A stretch of DNA of 64,000 nucleotides, taken from assembly GCF_028769735.1 (NCBI RefSeq), contig NC_088200.1:74751678-74815677 (forward strand), given 5' to 3'. This document shows, piece by piece, positions 9,701-22,565 of the stretch; position 1 is the first letter of the stretch, and each line of letters starts with the position of its first letter. The notes below the pieces were generated by a model, which saw only the letters and a program-made list of their open reading frames with translations, had not been told where the DNA came from and ran no database searches. This DNA is from Zonotrichia leucophrys gambelii. Taxonomy: Eukaryota > Chordata > Aves > Passeriformes > Passerellidae. The translations under genes were made by a program, and so were the position numbers.

Positions 9701-12700
9701 AAGAGAACTGGCCCTGGGGCTGCGGGTCTGGGGTCTGCGAGGAGGCACAGACCTGGCGAGAGGGAGCAGAGCCAGGACAGCCGGGAGGCAGGTCAGGAAG
9801 TGGGAGGCTTTTGTCGGGCTGGGAGGAACATTCTGTCCCTCCAGGTGCTGGGAAATGACCATTCCTCTGCTGCCGGGAAGGACTTGTAGGCCAGGGGTGT
9901 GATATTTGCTGTCTCCAAGGTAAAACCGACCCGCACCTATGAGGTGGCAGCAGACCCAGGGGCGTGAGGCACTCCTGGAGCTGTGTCTCCTCAGGGATGT
10001 CAGAGCCCCGGGAGGGAAGGGCAGGATTTGCCATCAGAAGCAGCTGGAACAGTGTGTCTGTCTCTGCAGTGCCTGGGCGCTGTACTTGAGTTCCCAAAAA
10101 TGTTCTCTTGACTTGGAAAATGCAGATATACACAGAGCATATTTCTCACTTTGCCCTCATTTGCATGTTCACTGATTCCCCCCCCGAAAAAAAAAAAGCT
10201 CTGGGGTTTTTGTTGTGCAGGGAAGAGCATTGTTTTGGTAATGAGCAGCTATTTGATAATTTGCTATTTGGCTGTCTTGCGGTTTGTGCCTTATGGCTGC
10301 CTTGCTGTTTCATAATACGGCTGTTCCTACAGGAAGATTGTGTTGTTTCTTTGGTGCCCAGCTCCACAGTGTCTGAGCTTCACCTCTAAAAATAGGCATC
10401 AAGCCACTCCTGACCGACAGCCAGTTTGGAAGTGGCACTGAGATGCAGAAAAGCAAAAGACAAAAATGTTTGTTGGTTATTGGGTCCCCAGTTTGAGCTA
10501 TGTAGCCCTGAATTTTATTTTCGTTTTCTTTCTTGGAGTATCACATAAACCAGAAATGCATATAGACAGCTTCCACTATCTCTCTTGCCACAGGATAAGA
10601 TGCCAAAGGAACTTGTATAAATGTAGTATTTTTGTGAAACTGCTGTCTGGCTTGTGGATACACGTCAATCTGGGAAATGCACTTGAAATGATCCAGGCTG
10701 GAGAGCTGCACACTCACCTGCAGCAGGGCCCCTCCAGGCTGCTGTGCCTGGGGAGAGACTCACAAATTCATGGCTCTGTGGTTTGGGGTGGCTGAGCAGA
10801 GCCATTTCATGGAAGGGTCACTGCCCTGCACAGCCTCGTGGGGTGCTCTGCAGGTAATAAGAAACGGCTCAAAACACCTTATTTTTAAGAATGTTCTGCT
10901 AAGGCTCCTTTGGGCAAAACCAGATGACTTTTTTTCTCCACCAGGGTTCAGGAGCTGCGTCTCCAGAGCCTTCCAGCTGGGTTGCCTGGGGTTAGGACCA
11001 CTTGTTTCCTGCTTTCTTTGGTGCACAAACATTCCAGGAAGTGGTGCTGGTCCAGGCTGAGTCACCGCTGAGGGTTGTTCTGTGCTGTGGAGCCACTGAC
11101 CCCAACACCAGGTTGTTCAGGCAGTGGGCAGGTGTTGTTTCAGCTCCTGGGAGAGAATCATCCTCAGATATCAACAAATGTGTTAATCCAGAAATCTTGA
11201 TGACCTCTGTCCATGCTTCTCTAGTCTTTGAGGTATTTCTCACTTACAGTTCCAGGAAGGGAGAAGGTGAGAACATAAAATGTCCCTTTCTAAGAAACTG
11301 AAATATGGCAGTAGTCAGGACCATAGAGTCCTAGCTTTTCACTTTCCATCAGATATAAAAATAAACTGAACATTTTTGTGGTGGGTTATTTTTTTCCCTT
11401 TCACACCTTCTGTGGTTCTTGCCTCTGGACTGCTTGTTTTTTCTCCATATTGTTAGTAATGTCTCCAGAGCAGAATGAAATAATTACCTTTCATTTGACA
11501 TAATGTAGATAAAACAATGCTGCTAATACTCCCTGAAACACTTGCATGTTTATTGTTGGGGGAGTTGTTTGTTTGTATGGGGGGTTTGTTTTATTTTGAT
11601 TTTTAAATAATCCGTTTTTGCAGTCACACGCCCTCCAGGTTCTTTTTGCAACATAGATGCCTTGCCAATTATTCTGGGTTTCATATTTGTGTATTTGATT
11701 TCTTAGTCCTGAGCATGGTACTCCACATTTGCCTGTATTGAATTTTCTGTTATTAACTTTCCTTATTCTCTTCCTGTCCCCAGAAGGGCTTGTAATTTTT
11801 CCTGATTTGTCATGTACACTTCTGTATTTCTACATAGCACTCACTAATGAAAGTCTTTTAGTGGAGTTGGCTTAGGGTAGGAAGAGCTTTGCTGAAACGT
11901 TCTCTCTTCTGTAGAAACATGCTGTTAGTGACTCTTCCATAATTTATTTTATGTGATTGTACCCTGATTTTTAATTTCATGAAGATGTTTGGTGGTGTGA
12001 CAGGCTGAGTCAAAAGTCAGTATTTTAACTTTTCCACCTGTTCCTCCTCGCCCACTGCCCACTCTCCCAGGTGAACCAAACTGAGCTGACATTTCTTTTT
12101 TTTGACAGATAATGTTGGCCTGTTGCCTTTCTGTTTTGAAGGTGTTTCTATCCCTAAAGCCCTTCCTTTCCTCTCCCCTTGGCCCTCCTTTCCCTGTGCC
12201 CAGAATGACCTGAGCCTCTTGTGGAGAAGCCCTTGGCTCCTCCAAGCCCCAGCTGCACAGCTTTGACATACACATCTCCTCTCAAGGAAAGCCAGCCTAG
12301 TTTGTGATAAAAGGACAACAGTTTAAATTGAAATAATTTGTTTTGCCCATTTTTTTTTTCTCTAGGCTTTCCAAGTTCTCTCAGTCATTCTTCAGGCAAG
12401 AGTAACAGCGTTTTTGAGGGTTTATTTTTAAGCTGGAACCACCTGTGGAGGAAGAACACTGTGACACCACACTTTTTTTGCCCCACCTTCTTTCCTGTGC
12501 AAATATCAATTGAAAATTACAATTTGAGGAAATCCAGCTTTCAGAAATCACATTTCTGATGGCAAGTATAGTTTTTCAGCTGTGGTTGTGGATAGTGAGG
12601 GTTGTTTAGCTCCTCTATGCATTGAACTAATGGGCTGCTTTATCCCACCCTTGCTAGGCTTTAAATCTGCCTTTAGGCTTATGGCTTGGTGTTTTTTGGA

Positions 12701-15700
12701 GTTTGTGTGGGTCTGGTTGAGGTACAACCCTTGATGTTAACCCCTAACTCTTAAAGGGATTTATCAGGCATATATTGCCAATGAATTCCTAATTTCCTAC
12801 TTAGGCTTCACTGTTTCTTTTCTTCCTTTGTCCTATTCCTAAATAAAATACTGTCTGTGAAAGAAATTTAAGAAATTACTGATTACACGATGTCCTGTAC
12901 CTTACATTACTTCCACTTTTATTTCCAATGCCTTGGAATCTTGGGAGAGATTTCACCTTCAAACCAAACTACAACCCTGTAATATTCATAGGAGGAATCC
13001 AGTGTTTTGAAAATACAGAAACAATAAGTAATCAGTACTAAGGAGTTACCAGTATATGTAAATTCCAGTGCATGCAATTTTATTTTTATATTGCTATTGA
13101 TAATGTCTTGTTACTAGCAGGTGCATATAATGAGTTTGGAACGTTGGTAAGAATGTTCCATTGCTTGAGTTCAGCATTTTTACAGATAGTAGAAGAAAGT
13201 AAAAGTACTGTCTATGTTTTCTATGATAAACAGCCTAATGCTTATAAGAAAGTGCTGGGTTTTACTCCTGAAAACCTGTTTTAGAGGTTAGGAAAAAATT
13301 CCAGCAACATCAGTGGCAAACTGTAGTAGCCTGTGTTCTTTTCCTTGGGAGGGATTGTGCTTTCTGAGTAAGATACTGGAGTGTTATTAATTCCTTGATA
13401 ACTGTGTTGTTCGTGGCAGCAGTGGGACAGAGTGGCTCGTGTGGCTGACAGGGTGTGTGACTGCCATAACTATGGGGAGATTTGTGAGGAAAGAGGTGAG
13501 GCTGCCACCTGATGCTCCTCAGAACTTGTGGGGCTTTGCCACATCCCTGGAGCAGCAGCAGCAGCAGGATTTGAGAACGCCAAGCCTCTCCTGATTTCTC
13601 CATGCCAGATATGTTATTTATGTTCTTCTCCCAGCTGGTTCTCAAAGAGTGAGGGCCAGCCTTGGGTGGCTCCTGTTTGGGTCAGTCTTTGGGTGGAGGT
13701 GCAGGTGCTTTTTGAGTGTTTGGAGTGGAGGTGATATTTCATCAGGCCTATCAGGAATAATGAAACTCCCTTGCCAAATCTGAATTTGCCCTGGAAGTGG
13801 AGGTTATGGCTCTTATTGTGTGTCTCTTGAACTGTCTGGCTCCTTTAATTGTTTATTGTTTAATATTCCTTGAAATGTGAATTTGGAGAGGATACATGTA
13901 CATGAAGGAGATGTTTAAAAAAGTAAAAGGCATCTATTGCAGCCTGAGGAATTTGGTTTTCCTGTGAGTATACACATTGTAAAATAATTTCCAATGTGTA
14001 TGCATATTGTAAAATAATGCAAATATAAGTTGATTTTTTGGGTTGGAGTACAGGACTCTTGGTTAACAAAAATAGAGAGCTGAAAAAGATAAAGGAGATC
14101 TGCTCAGGAGATGAAGAGCAGTGTTGGAAGTTTGAAAATTGGCCTCTGGTGATGGTCTTGGGCTTGGTGAGCAGATCTGAAAGGTAAAACCCCTTGGTGT
14201 TCCTGACTTCTGAGGCAGCTCCTCAAATCCAGTGTCACTTCTAATTTTGCTAAATGTACATCTAATTCTTTATGAAGGAAAGATGTTTACTTTTACAAGA
14301 CCATTATGTGTAGACATGGGCATCCACGAACTTATTTATATGTACACTTCAAAATATTTTTGGAATTAATATGAGCTATTACAATATAGCAAAACCCAAA
14401 TGAACAAACAACTGCTGACTCCAAATAAATCTGTCTTATGCTTCAAAGATGCAAGACTTAAATTATTTGTCTAACTGTAGTTGGGGAACATAGAAAAAGT
14501 TAATAAAAAACCTATTTTGAATAATTTCACAGATTATCCTAAAAAGATTATTAGAAACAAAAGCATACTGGTGTATTGGATGCAGATGTATTCCTATTAA
14601 ATCCAGTAATTAAAAAAAAAGTTGTTTATAAAATGTTACCCATATTCCCCAAACAGAACTATACATATATAGTAAATGAATCCAAACTAGGGGAAAAAAC
14701 AGAGAAAGACAGAAGTTGCCCAGTGTCCAATTCTGGGTGTGATTACTCATTTAGGGAAAAAACACCCAAATAATAGAGAGATGCTTTTCTTGACATAAAA
14801 CCAGAAGCATTTTTCCTGTAAAACAATGCAAGTGGATTGAGCAGTTTTTCACTTATATCACTATCTAGTAAAGCTCTTACAAAATACTTGGAAAAGTCAA
14901 GAAAGGACTCTGTGGTTTCAACACTTGGACTGTGAGCCAAAGAAATGAATTTGAAAATGCAGGGTCATGCCTGCAGCAGCTTGTGGGAGTACCTGTTCCA
15001 CATTTCAGAGAGCAGGCCGTGCGTGAGGGGCTCCCTGGTAGAGCAGCACTGGGGAGGATCAGCTGCAGCCACAGGGAAACACAGAGCTTGTGGAAGTATT
15101 TTGGTATTAGTTTCTGTTTAATTTCTCTTTGCACAGTGTACACATTCAATGGGCAAGGCATAATTAGAGGGGCTCTCTGGTGTGGTGTGTTTTTACAGAG
15201 CTTTGCCTTCTGCAAATGGTTGTGGGCTGAAGTGAACACAGGCACTTAATGCTCAGCACAAACATTGGAAATCCTCAGTAATTCAGGGCACAAGTGAAAA
15301 ACTAATTGAGGGAAGTGTAGGGAAACCTAACCCATGGCAGTGTCAGATGTGCCTCGGGCTTCCTGACACCTTATTCTGAGGCATTCCGAGGGTGTTGTGA
15401 AAGGAACCAAGAAACGAGATTAAAGGGAGCAGCGGTGCAGCTTGGCAAAGTAGTTGCTGTGTATCCTGCAGCCTGAAAATGGAAATGTTTTCATGTTCTT
15501 CCTGCCTTTGTGATTCAGTTGTGGATTTTAGCTAAACTTCAGCTCTGTGAGGCAGTTTATAACAAGCTCATAACTTTCTTGTGTTTCTCATTTCCCAGTC
15601 CAGGGCCATATTTAAAGAGTTAACATAGCTGAAAGAGAGATGACCATTGCATTCTCCCAGCACCAGTTTTTGTCATTGTGTTGCCTGTGTTTGTGTGTGT

Positions 15701-16023
15701 TAATAGGTGCATGTATGAATTTATACAATAATATTTATGGATCAAGGATTGATATCTTTGTAGAACAGGCAAATGGGCATCACTTGTGTGTGTTGAATGA
15801 CAGAAGCAGATTGGTGGGGAAAAAAAGACAAAATAAACAGTTTTGATTCAGATATGGAATAAAATTAAAAGGGGCATTTTCAGAGTTAATTGAGTAACTG
15901 CACTCTTGGTCCACTTTTGAGCTTGTTCAATGGCAGCCTTGCCTGATAGTGAAACAAAATTTACTGTGTCCTACCTGTTGGTTGTGTAATGACTGTAGTT
16001 ACCTCACAAACGCTGTTTTTATG

Positions 16024-16095
16024 TTCAGCACCTGTATTTACTTGTCTTTAGGATCAATATTCAGCACCTGTATTTACTTCTCTTCAGAACCAACA
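16024..16095. repeat. 36-bp tandem duplication (two copies)
   Basis: Two adjacent 36-bp units both begin TTCAGCACCTGTATTTACTT and differ at about five positions in their 3' halves. It is an old local duplication in intron 1 with no coding meaning. Confidence 0.85.
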
Positions 16096-18682
16096 AAAGG
16101 ACTAGCCAACAACCCAGCTTCTTAAAGCAAAGTATTTTTTTATAGCAGTGTGAATGAAAGCCTTTGGAAACAGCAAGAGCAGTACATATGTGTAACTTTT
16201 TCTGCCTGGGAATGCACTACTCCCCCAGTGCTAATCTGGTACAACGAGCTTTTAATTCTCCCATCAAGCTTCCATCCATTTCTCTCTGGACAGCACCCCC
16301 AGCAACAGACACACAAATTTATCCAAAAGAGAAAAGAGTTTTTTCTTACCTTTTGACAGGCCAAGTGACCTGAAGAAGCTTTTGTGCTTCAAAAGTTTAT
16401 TCTGTCTTGTTTGCCCACTTTGTAGTTTGTGGGGTTTTTTTCCCTTCAGCTCTATTGATTCTGCCTAGGTGTATGACAGAACCTCACACTCTGATTCCAG
16501 GGCTTGGGGGAACTCTGAAAGCAGCATGAAAACCAGGATGAAGGACTATTCTGGAGTCGTGGAGGGATCTCAGATGGGTGGAAAACTGGTGCTCTGAAGC
16601 CAGCTGGCAGATATTTTAGCTGAACATGAGCATTTGAAGAGCACAGGACAGGTGTTGCAGTGTTTGAAACAATACAGAAGCCATCTCAAGGATCAAAGTG
16701 TGTTTGAACCCTCTTTGCCCCACAGCCTTATGGCTGCAATGGTACCAGATTAACATTCTAAGCTAATACACAATGTGCCTGGGTACTCAGGTGTGCTGCT
16801 GGGACAAACCTTCCTATCTCTTCCCTCAACCCACCATTCAGCACAAGAAGCTTCCCAGAACCTCTCTGTGTCTTCATCCAATATGTAAAATGGAAAAATT
16901 ACTGTAACAAACTGTTAGAACAAGTTCTTTCAGGGATGTGATACAATCCATGAGTTATGCTGTGACAATCCTCTGTGAAGATGCTGAGGTGTCCTTACAT
17001 CAGAGTCAAGGCTTTTTTCCCTTAATGTTCAAAGATTCAGGTTTGGTAAACAATAATTTTCCCTCCTGCTCCTACTGTTCTGTATTTGTATTCTAGAATC
17101 CAAGAATATTTCTTTCTGAGGTGGCTGGGATCTGAGTATTTCCTAGTGGCAGTTATATTTCTTTACTTACATCACTCAGTTTGTAAAATTAAGTAAATTT
17201 CATCAATCTCTTGGGCATTCAAGTGGTGTTCACGTACAGTATTCTCCTCCTTTCCTGAGTTTTTATTTCTACAAGAAATGGAGATGCTGGTGTGCAGAAG
17301 CATCCTTGCCTGCCGTGGGATGCTGCAGGGAAGGAGGCACTGGAGATGACTCTGAAAAGTCCAAAGGTCCACTCCCTCTTGAGTGTCTCTGGCATGTGAC
17401 CCAGTGTGATGTACAAATGTCAATTATGTGATTATGAAACGGTGAGATGAGCACTTGGGATGTGCTTTAGCCAGATAATTTCTCTTTATGTGGGATGTTC
17501 CTTCCAGAATGAAGGAACGGAATGCTGTTGTAAATTACTTTCAGTTTTAGTAGTCCTAAGACATCATGTTTGCTGTGTTTCCTCTGGCTGAGACAAGCCC
17601 ATCCTGCTCAGCTCCTTTTTTTTCTGAGTGTGGAAGGCTGTTAAATGTAGGTGGTTTGGGCTTGCTTTTTGATACCCTGCCTGCCCAAAAATGAAAGAAC
17701 TGGGTGATGTGCATGTGTCTGCTTGCAAACCAAAGCCAAGCTGGCTCTGCTGGTTCTGGGGTTTCTCATTGGACTGTGTCAAGGTAAGTTTGAGAAATAT
17801 AGAAGAAATAAAGAATGCAGCCCATGTCTGGAAACATTGTTGGCTAAGAGGTGAATTTAAAATGTCCATAGCCTTGCAGTTCCTGCTGTAGTGCTGGGAG
17901 CTTTCTGGAGGGGCATCCCACCAACCTGAGGAGAAGGATCCAGGAGCAGCCGCTCACTCAGGGTGGTCAGTTACTGCCTGGGGGCCTCCGGAGCCCTTCA
18001 GGGGTCCCTCAGGGCAGGGAGTGTGCGAGGCAGAGCTGTTGGTCATTCCGGGAGCTGAGCTGGAGCTGGGAATTGCGGCTCTCCCAGCACGACTCCTGCG
18101 CTGCCTTTGCATCCCTGTTCCCCCTCCTCTCCTTTCCATGTGCTGCATGTTGAAAGGGGTGAGTCACCTCTTTTATTATGTTTTGAATACTTTCCTCCCA
18201 AATGTAGTTTATTTTCTGCAGGGAAAGGAAAGAATTTATGCTGTCCTGGTTCCTTATTTTTATCAGAGCTCTTGCTAACAACTTCCAGCTGAGGGAGTTC
18301 TTGATATTTTTAGCTTGAGATATTTAGCTATTTGAGCCTCTCTACATGTTTTCCTCCTGATATATATTAACTGGAGGGGGAGGATGGTTCTTGTCAGTTA
18401 ATATATTCATGAGCATGCCTGCCAAATTGCCCACACTGACTCCCAGGAAACTGAACACTTCAGAGTTGGGGGGAAGTTTGAGTCTTGGTCTGAAGTGTTT
18501 GCATCAGCTTCGTTACTCCATTCTCTGACTGATGCTTCCATAGCTGTGTTCTCACTGAAGCTTCCTTTTTATTTTAAGAGGTGGTGTTTGTATAAAAAAA
18601 TAGACGTAATTGATTTCTGCCTAAAAACACAAAGAAGTAAGTAAACTAAAAAGTCAAGAATCATAAAATGGGATATTGCATT

Positions 18683-18762
18683 AAAAAAAAAAAAAAGAAT
18701 TTCTTGGGAAATATCTTCCTTCTCTTTTTTTCTTTTTTTTTTTTTTTCTTTTTTTCTTTTTC
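18683..18762. repeat. opposed poly(A) and poly(T)-rich tracts
   Basis: A run of 14 A at 18683-18696 is followed within 20 nt by an almost pure T tract with scattered C (18714-18762). The pair could fold into an A/T hairpin. No retroposon body is recognisable between or beside them. Confidence 0.75.
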
Positions 18763-20144
18763 CAAGCAGCAGAATCCTTAGTGTCATTACTAATGTTACT
18801 GTTTTATTGGTTGTCTGTTCTGTGGTCTGATGGAGTTCTTCAGTATTCCAGATAGTGTACTTGATGGCACATCTTGCAAACAGTATTTTCAAGTTTTGGA
18901 ATAACCTTACCCTTCCCTGAAACCCACATGAACGCTGTTTGAAAGAAAATGTTAAAAGTCACTCACATTGACCTTTTGCCTTTAAGATCCACTTCAGCCT
19001 GTTTAAGCATAATTTCACAAATCTTACTGTCATCAGCTCTTTCTCCTTTTCCCAACAAAGTTTCAGACTCGAGATGAAAATCTGTAGATTTTCACTACAC
19101 AGTGTAGTGTTTCCATCAGCTGCTCCAGCATTGTCCCTGTGGGGCCTGGGAGGTGGGAGTGAGAAGGGCAGGTGGTGGGAATCACGCTCAGTTTAATGAG
19201 AATTAAGTGGCATTTGCTGTTGTATATAAATGGACCACGGTGCCTTTTCTGTGCGTCCCTTCCAGGGTGTTTGTCTGCACTGGACAGCACATGCCACGGC
19301 CCCTGCCCTGCAGGGTGAGGAGACGATTCTGCCTTCTCTGCCGAGGCTCTGTCCGAGTGCTCTGGTCCCAGTCTGCCCCATGGCAGGAGCTGGAGCTGCT
19401 CAGAGGCTGCTGTGGCCACCAGGATGTGTCCCATTACCTGGCACCAGCTGGGCACACATCTGCACTGGCAAACCTCAGCAGCTCCTCACCACCCAGGGAT
19501 TCCCTTAGGGACCCCGAGCCTCCCAGGGGCCACTGGCAAAGCTGAATGTAGCCTTCAAGTTGGCACCTAAAATCAGTTATTTTGGGGGGTGTGCGCCCAA
19601 AGGCTTTAAAAAATTTTAAATACATATTTTTTTAAAAATTGATTTTTGTTTAGTCCTTCCTGCCCTGCTCCTCCCTGAGAGTGGGCAGTCACAAGTCCCT
19701 CCTCTGACGCAAGTCTCTGCTAGAGAATGGAGCTGCTCACTGTAGGAGTACCAGTTTTGTTTTTAAAGACAGGTTCGTATTACACGCTGTCACCTCAGCC
19801 TTTTGGCACAGAGGGTCTCTGCGCACCTCTGAGTGCATACATGCATTATACAAAGTGGTTTTAGGCGAGCTGCTGTTGTTTGGAGCTGTCAGTCTCCCGC
19901 TCCATGATGAGCGATGCTGCTGAGAAGCTGTGGGGCAGCGCTGCCACCTCCAGAATGCGGTCTGGTCTGTGTGAGGGCTTCTCCGTGGGACTGAAGGATT
20001 AGCCAAATGCTAATCTTAAGCTTCTTAACACTTACTGAGAAGTCAAAATTTCATTACTTTTAATTGTTTTGTGCCAGGCTAATAGATGTTGGCATCTTGG
20101 TTGGAAATTTCTTTCCCTTTGCAAATCTAGTCCTAATAAAGTTT

Positions 20145-20368
20145 TAAATGTAAAAAAAATAATTATATTTTAATGTATTATATGAAAACATAATATTTAT
20201 AAATATATGTTATATCTATAACATATATTATATGTTATATAATTGTATATATAATATATTTGTATTTTATATATAATATAAAATACATATATATAAATAT
20301 ATAAATATATAAATATATAAATATATATATATATATATAATTATATATATATAATATATTTGTATTTT
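20145..20368. repeat. AT-only tract with palindromes and (TA)n
   Basis: More than 200 bp contains almost no G or C. It is made of overlapping TATA/ATAT units and includes the near-palindrome ATAACATATA/TATATGTTAT near 20218-20238 and several TAAATATA repeats. The block AATATATTTGTATTTT appears twice, near 20254 and 20353. It is a low-complexity expansion in intron 1 with strong potential for hairpin or cruciform formation. Confidence 0.85.
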
Positions 20369-20819
20369 GCTGACTGAATTTCCTGCGCAACTTGTTTTAA
20401 ACTGCCATGCAAGTTGCAGGGATCCTAAATAAACGGAGCAACTGACTCATAATTTTTGCCATTTGTACCACTTTTTTCCAGTGGTCCTTCATGAACATGA
20501 AAAGTTTTGTAAAATCTTTGCAGGAAAGGGATTTGTTACAGAAAAGCTGCAGTGCGCGACTTCAGCTCGGTGTATAAAAGTTCGGTAGTCTTGTTTTAAG
20601 CTTATATTTTAAATCTCTTTTTCTGATAATGACCATGCCGGGTCTTGCTTTGCTGATGAGACCTGACAAGATCATCATCCATGTGATTTCATTTGTTTTC
20701 ATGGCAGCCCTGGGGAGGGAAATAACTGGAGCAGGAATGAAGCTGTGCCCTCCTCCAGAGCAACTTGGCCGCAGAAAACATCAGAGATTTCAACAGATAA
20801 ATACGTATTTATGTAGAAC

Positions 20820-21120
20820 ACGCACAAAAGGCCGGCATCGGCAAAACCCTTTAGCCCAGGTGGGATGAATGGGAGACAGTCACCCTCGCAGGGGCCAGGT
20901 GGAGCAAGACGCGCTGGAATTTGGGGAACTCCGAGCGCTTTGTCAAACCAGTCGTTATCGAGTGTCCCCTGCTAATCTTCCAACTCCAGGTGACTGGCTT
21001 TGAAATGTAGTCCCGCTGTGGTAAAGTTTGCAGCGGCCCATTGTTCGCCGTGAGGGAAGCGTGAAAAGCGCCCCCGGGGGCTGATGTTGCCCCTCTCACC
21101 TGCGAAGGTCACGGGCTGCA
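20820..21120. promoter_or_regulatory. CpG-rich patch in intron 1 (candidate enhancer or alternative promoter)
   Basis: I count about 19 CpG dinucleotides in 300 bp, many times the density of the surrounding intron. The patch lies 16 kb downstream of exon 1. It contains GCGGCCCATTGTTCGC at 21033-21048, which nearly matches a block in the promoter island. No exon with a credible open frame and splice sites was recognised inside it. Retained CpGs suggest an unmethylated regulatory element, but this is inference. Confidence 0.45.
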
Positions 21121-22469
21121 TGAGAAAGGGAAAGGCACCAGCCTGAGGAGCTGCTCGGAAAAGCTGATCTTAGAATTAACGCACAAATACTTGGAATGGA
21201 AGCACGGGGGAACGTGTTCCTTGTTTAGGGTAGTGTGTGCGGAGTGCTGCAGTCGAGACTGAGCTCACAAGCGCTGATTTGGGAGTTTGTTTTCTTTTGG
21301 GGAGGGATTGGTTTGAGGGGTTTTTGATTTGAGTGTTTTTGTGGATTTTTTGGGGTGCAGGTATTAGTTTGTTTTGAGGAGGGTGATCCCACCTCAGGAT
21401 CTCTCCATGCCATCGTCAAATCCACGTTAGTTTTATACTCTATCCAGGCATTTGGTGCTTCCATATATGAATAGTGCAGGTATTTTAAGTCTGTAACAGA
21501 GATTAGTAACTTTCTGACTCCAAACATCACATGCTTTATCAACATTTGTTGTGGGAACAGCTGACACATATTTAAATGACAACGGTATATTTCTTCTGCT
21601 GTTTTAAACAAAATAGTTTTATAGGCTTTTGAGTGAAGAAAGCAGGAAAGCACATTCAGGTCTGAGGCAAATGATGAAAAATTGCAGCCTCTCAATAACT
21701 TTACTCCTGCATTTCTGTGAGAAACAACTGCTCGCTTTTTAAAATTTCTGAAGGTTTATTAAACTTTAACAAAAAATACAAGAAAAGCACTAAATAAGGA
21801 AAAATTACAGCACTGGGAGCCCCAGGCCATGCAGTGATAACGCTGCTGTGGGGGGAGGACATATTACAGTAATATAACTATACATCTTAAAAACTTCTCC
21901 TAACGTACATAAAATGTTCACCCCTTAATTGTGAGAGCCAACTCATTACTAATCTACAACAATTCCTTGTAATTATTTCAGTGATGTTGGCTAAGGACGA
22001 ATATAAGAACAAATCACCGTTACTTCTTACATTTTCCTTCCAATAAACCCGCCCAAAACTCTTAATATTTGGATGGTTTAATGAGATCATCACTGTAGAA
22101 GTGTGATCAAGCTCATGAACAAGCAGCAAATGTTGCTTTCATTAATTCCATGTGAGGTTTTCACAAACAGGCAGGCAGTGGCTCACGTTTATTAAAGTGG
22201 ATGGGTAAGATTACTAAAACAGTGGAAGGTACTGAGAAAAGTTTCTTCTGTTTCAGTGAGTGGCTTTCCAGGGAAGTGAGGACGTGGAAGTGACTCAAAA
22301 TTTTGACTTAGATTTTTAGTGTGGCCTTGAGAGTTGAGGACGTGAAGGGCAATGCTGAGTTTCCTGAGGAATGTTGGTGGCCAGTGCTGGTGAGCAGCTT
22401 GTCCCTAATGTCCCCACAGTCTGGAAGGGAGACGCAGCAGGGTCTGTCTGGCTTCTCTTTTGGGATGGC

Positions 22470-22565
22470 AGAGCCCTGGGATCCCCCTCTCTGGAGACAT
22501 TCCAAAGCCACCTGGACATGTTCTGTGTCAGTAACAGAGCTCTCACAGGGCTTCGGCTTGTGCTG
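22470..22565 (+). mobile_element. CR1 LINE 3'-region fragment
   Basis: The stretch contains CTCTGGAGACATTCCAAAG followed by CCACCTGGACATGTTCTGTG. These correspond to the CR1 3' segment around TGGAGACATTCAAAACC and CCTGGACATGTTCCTGTG. The downstream end is diverged and the terminal octamer repeats are missing. It is non-coding and inserted in the sense orientation within intron 1. Confidence 0.65.

Noticed and set aside
10680..10770. Possible CR1 fragment (CAGGCTGGAGAGCTGC-like)
   Set aside because: Only short stretches resemble CR1 and the order does not follow the consensus, so it is not called.
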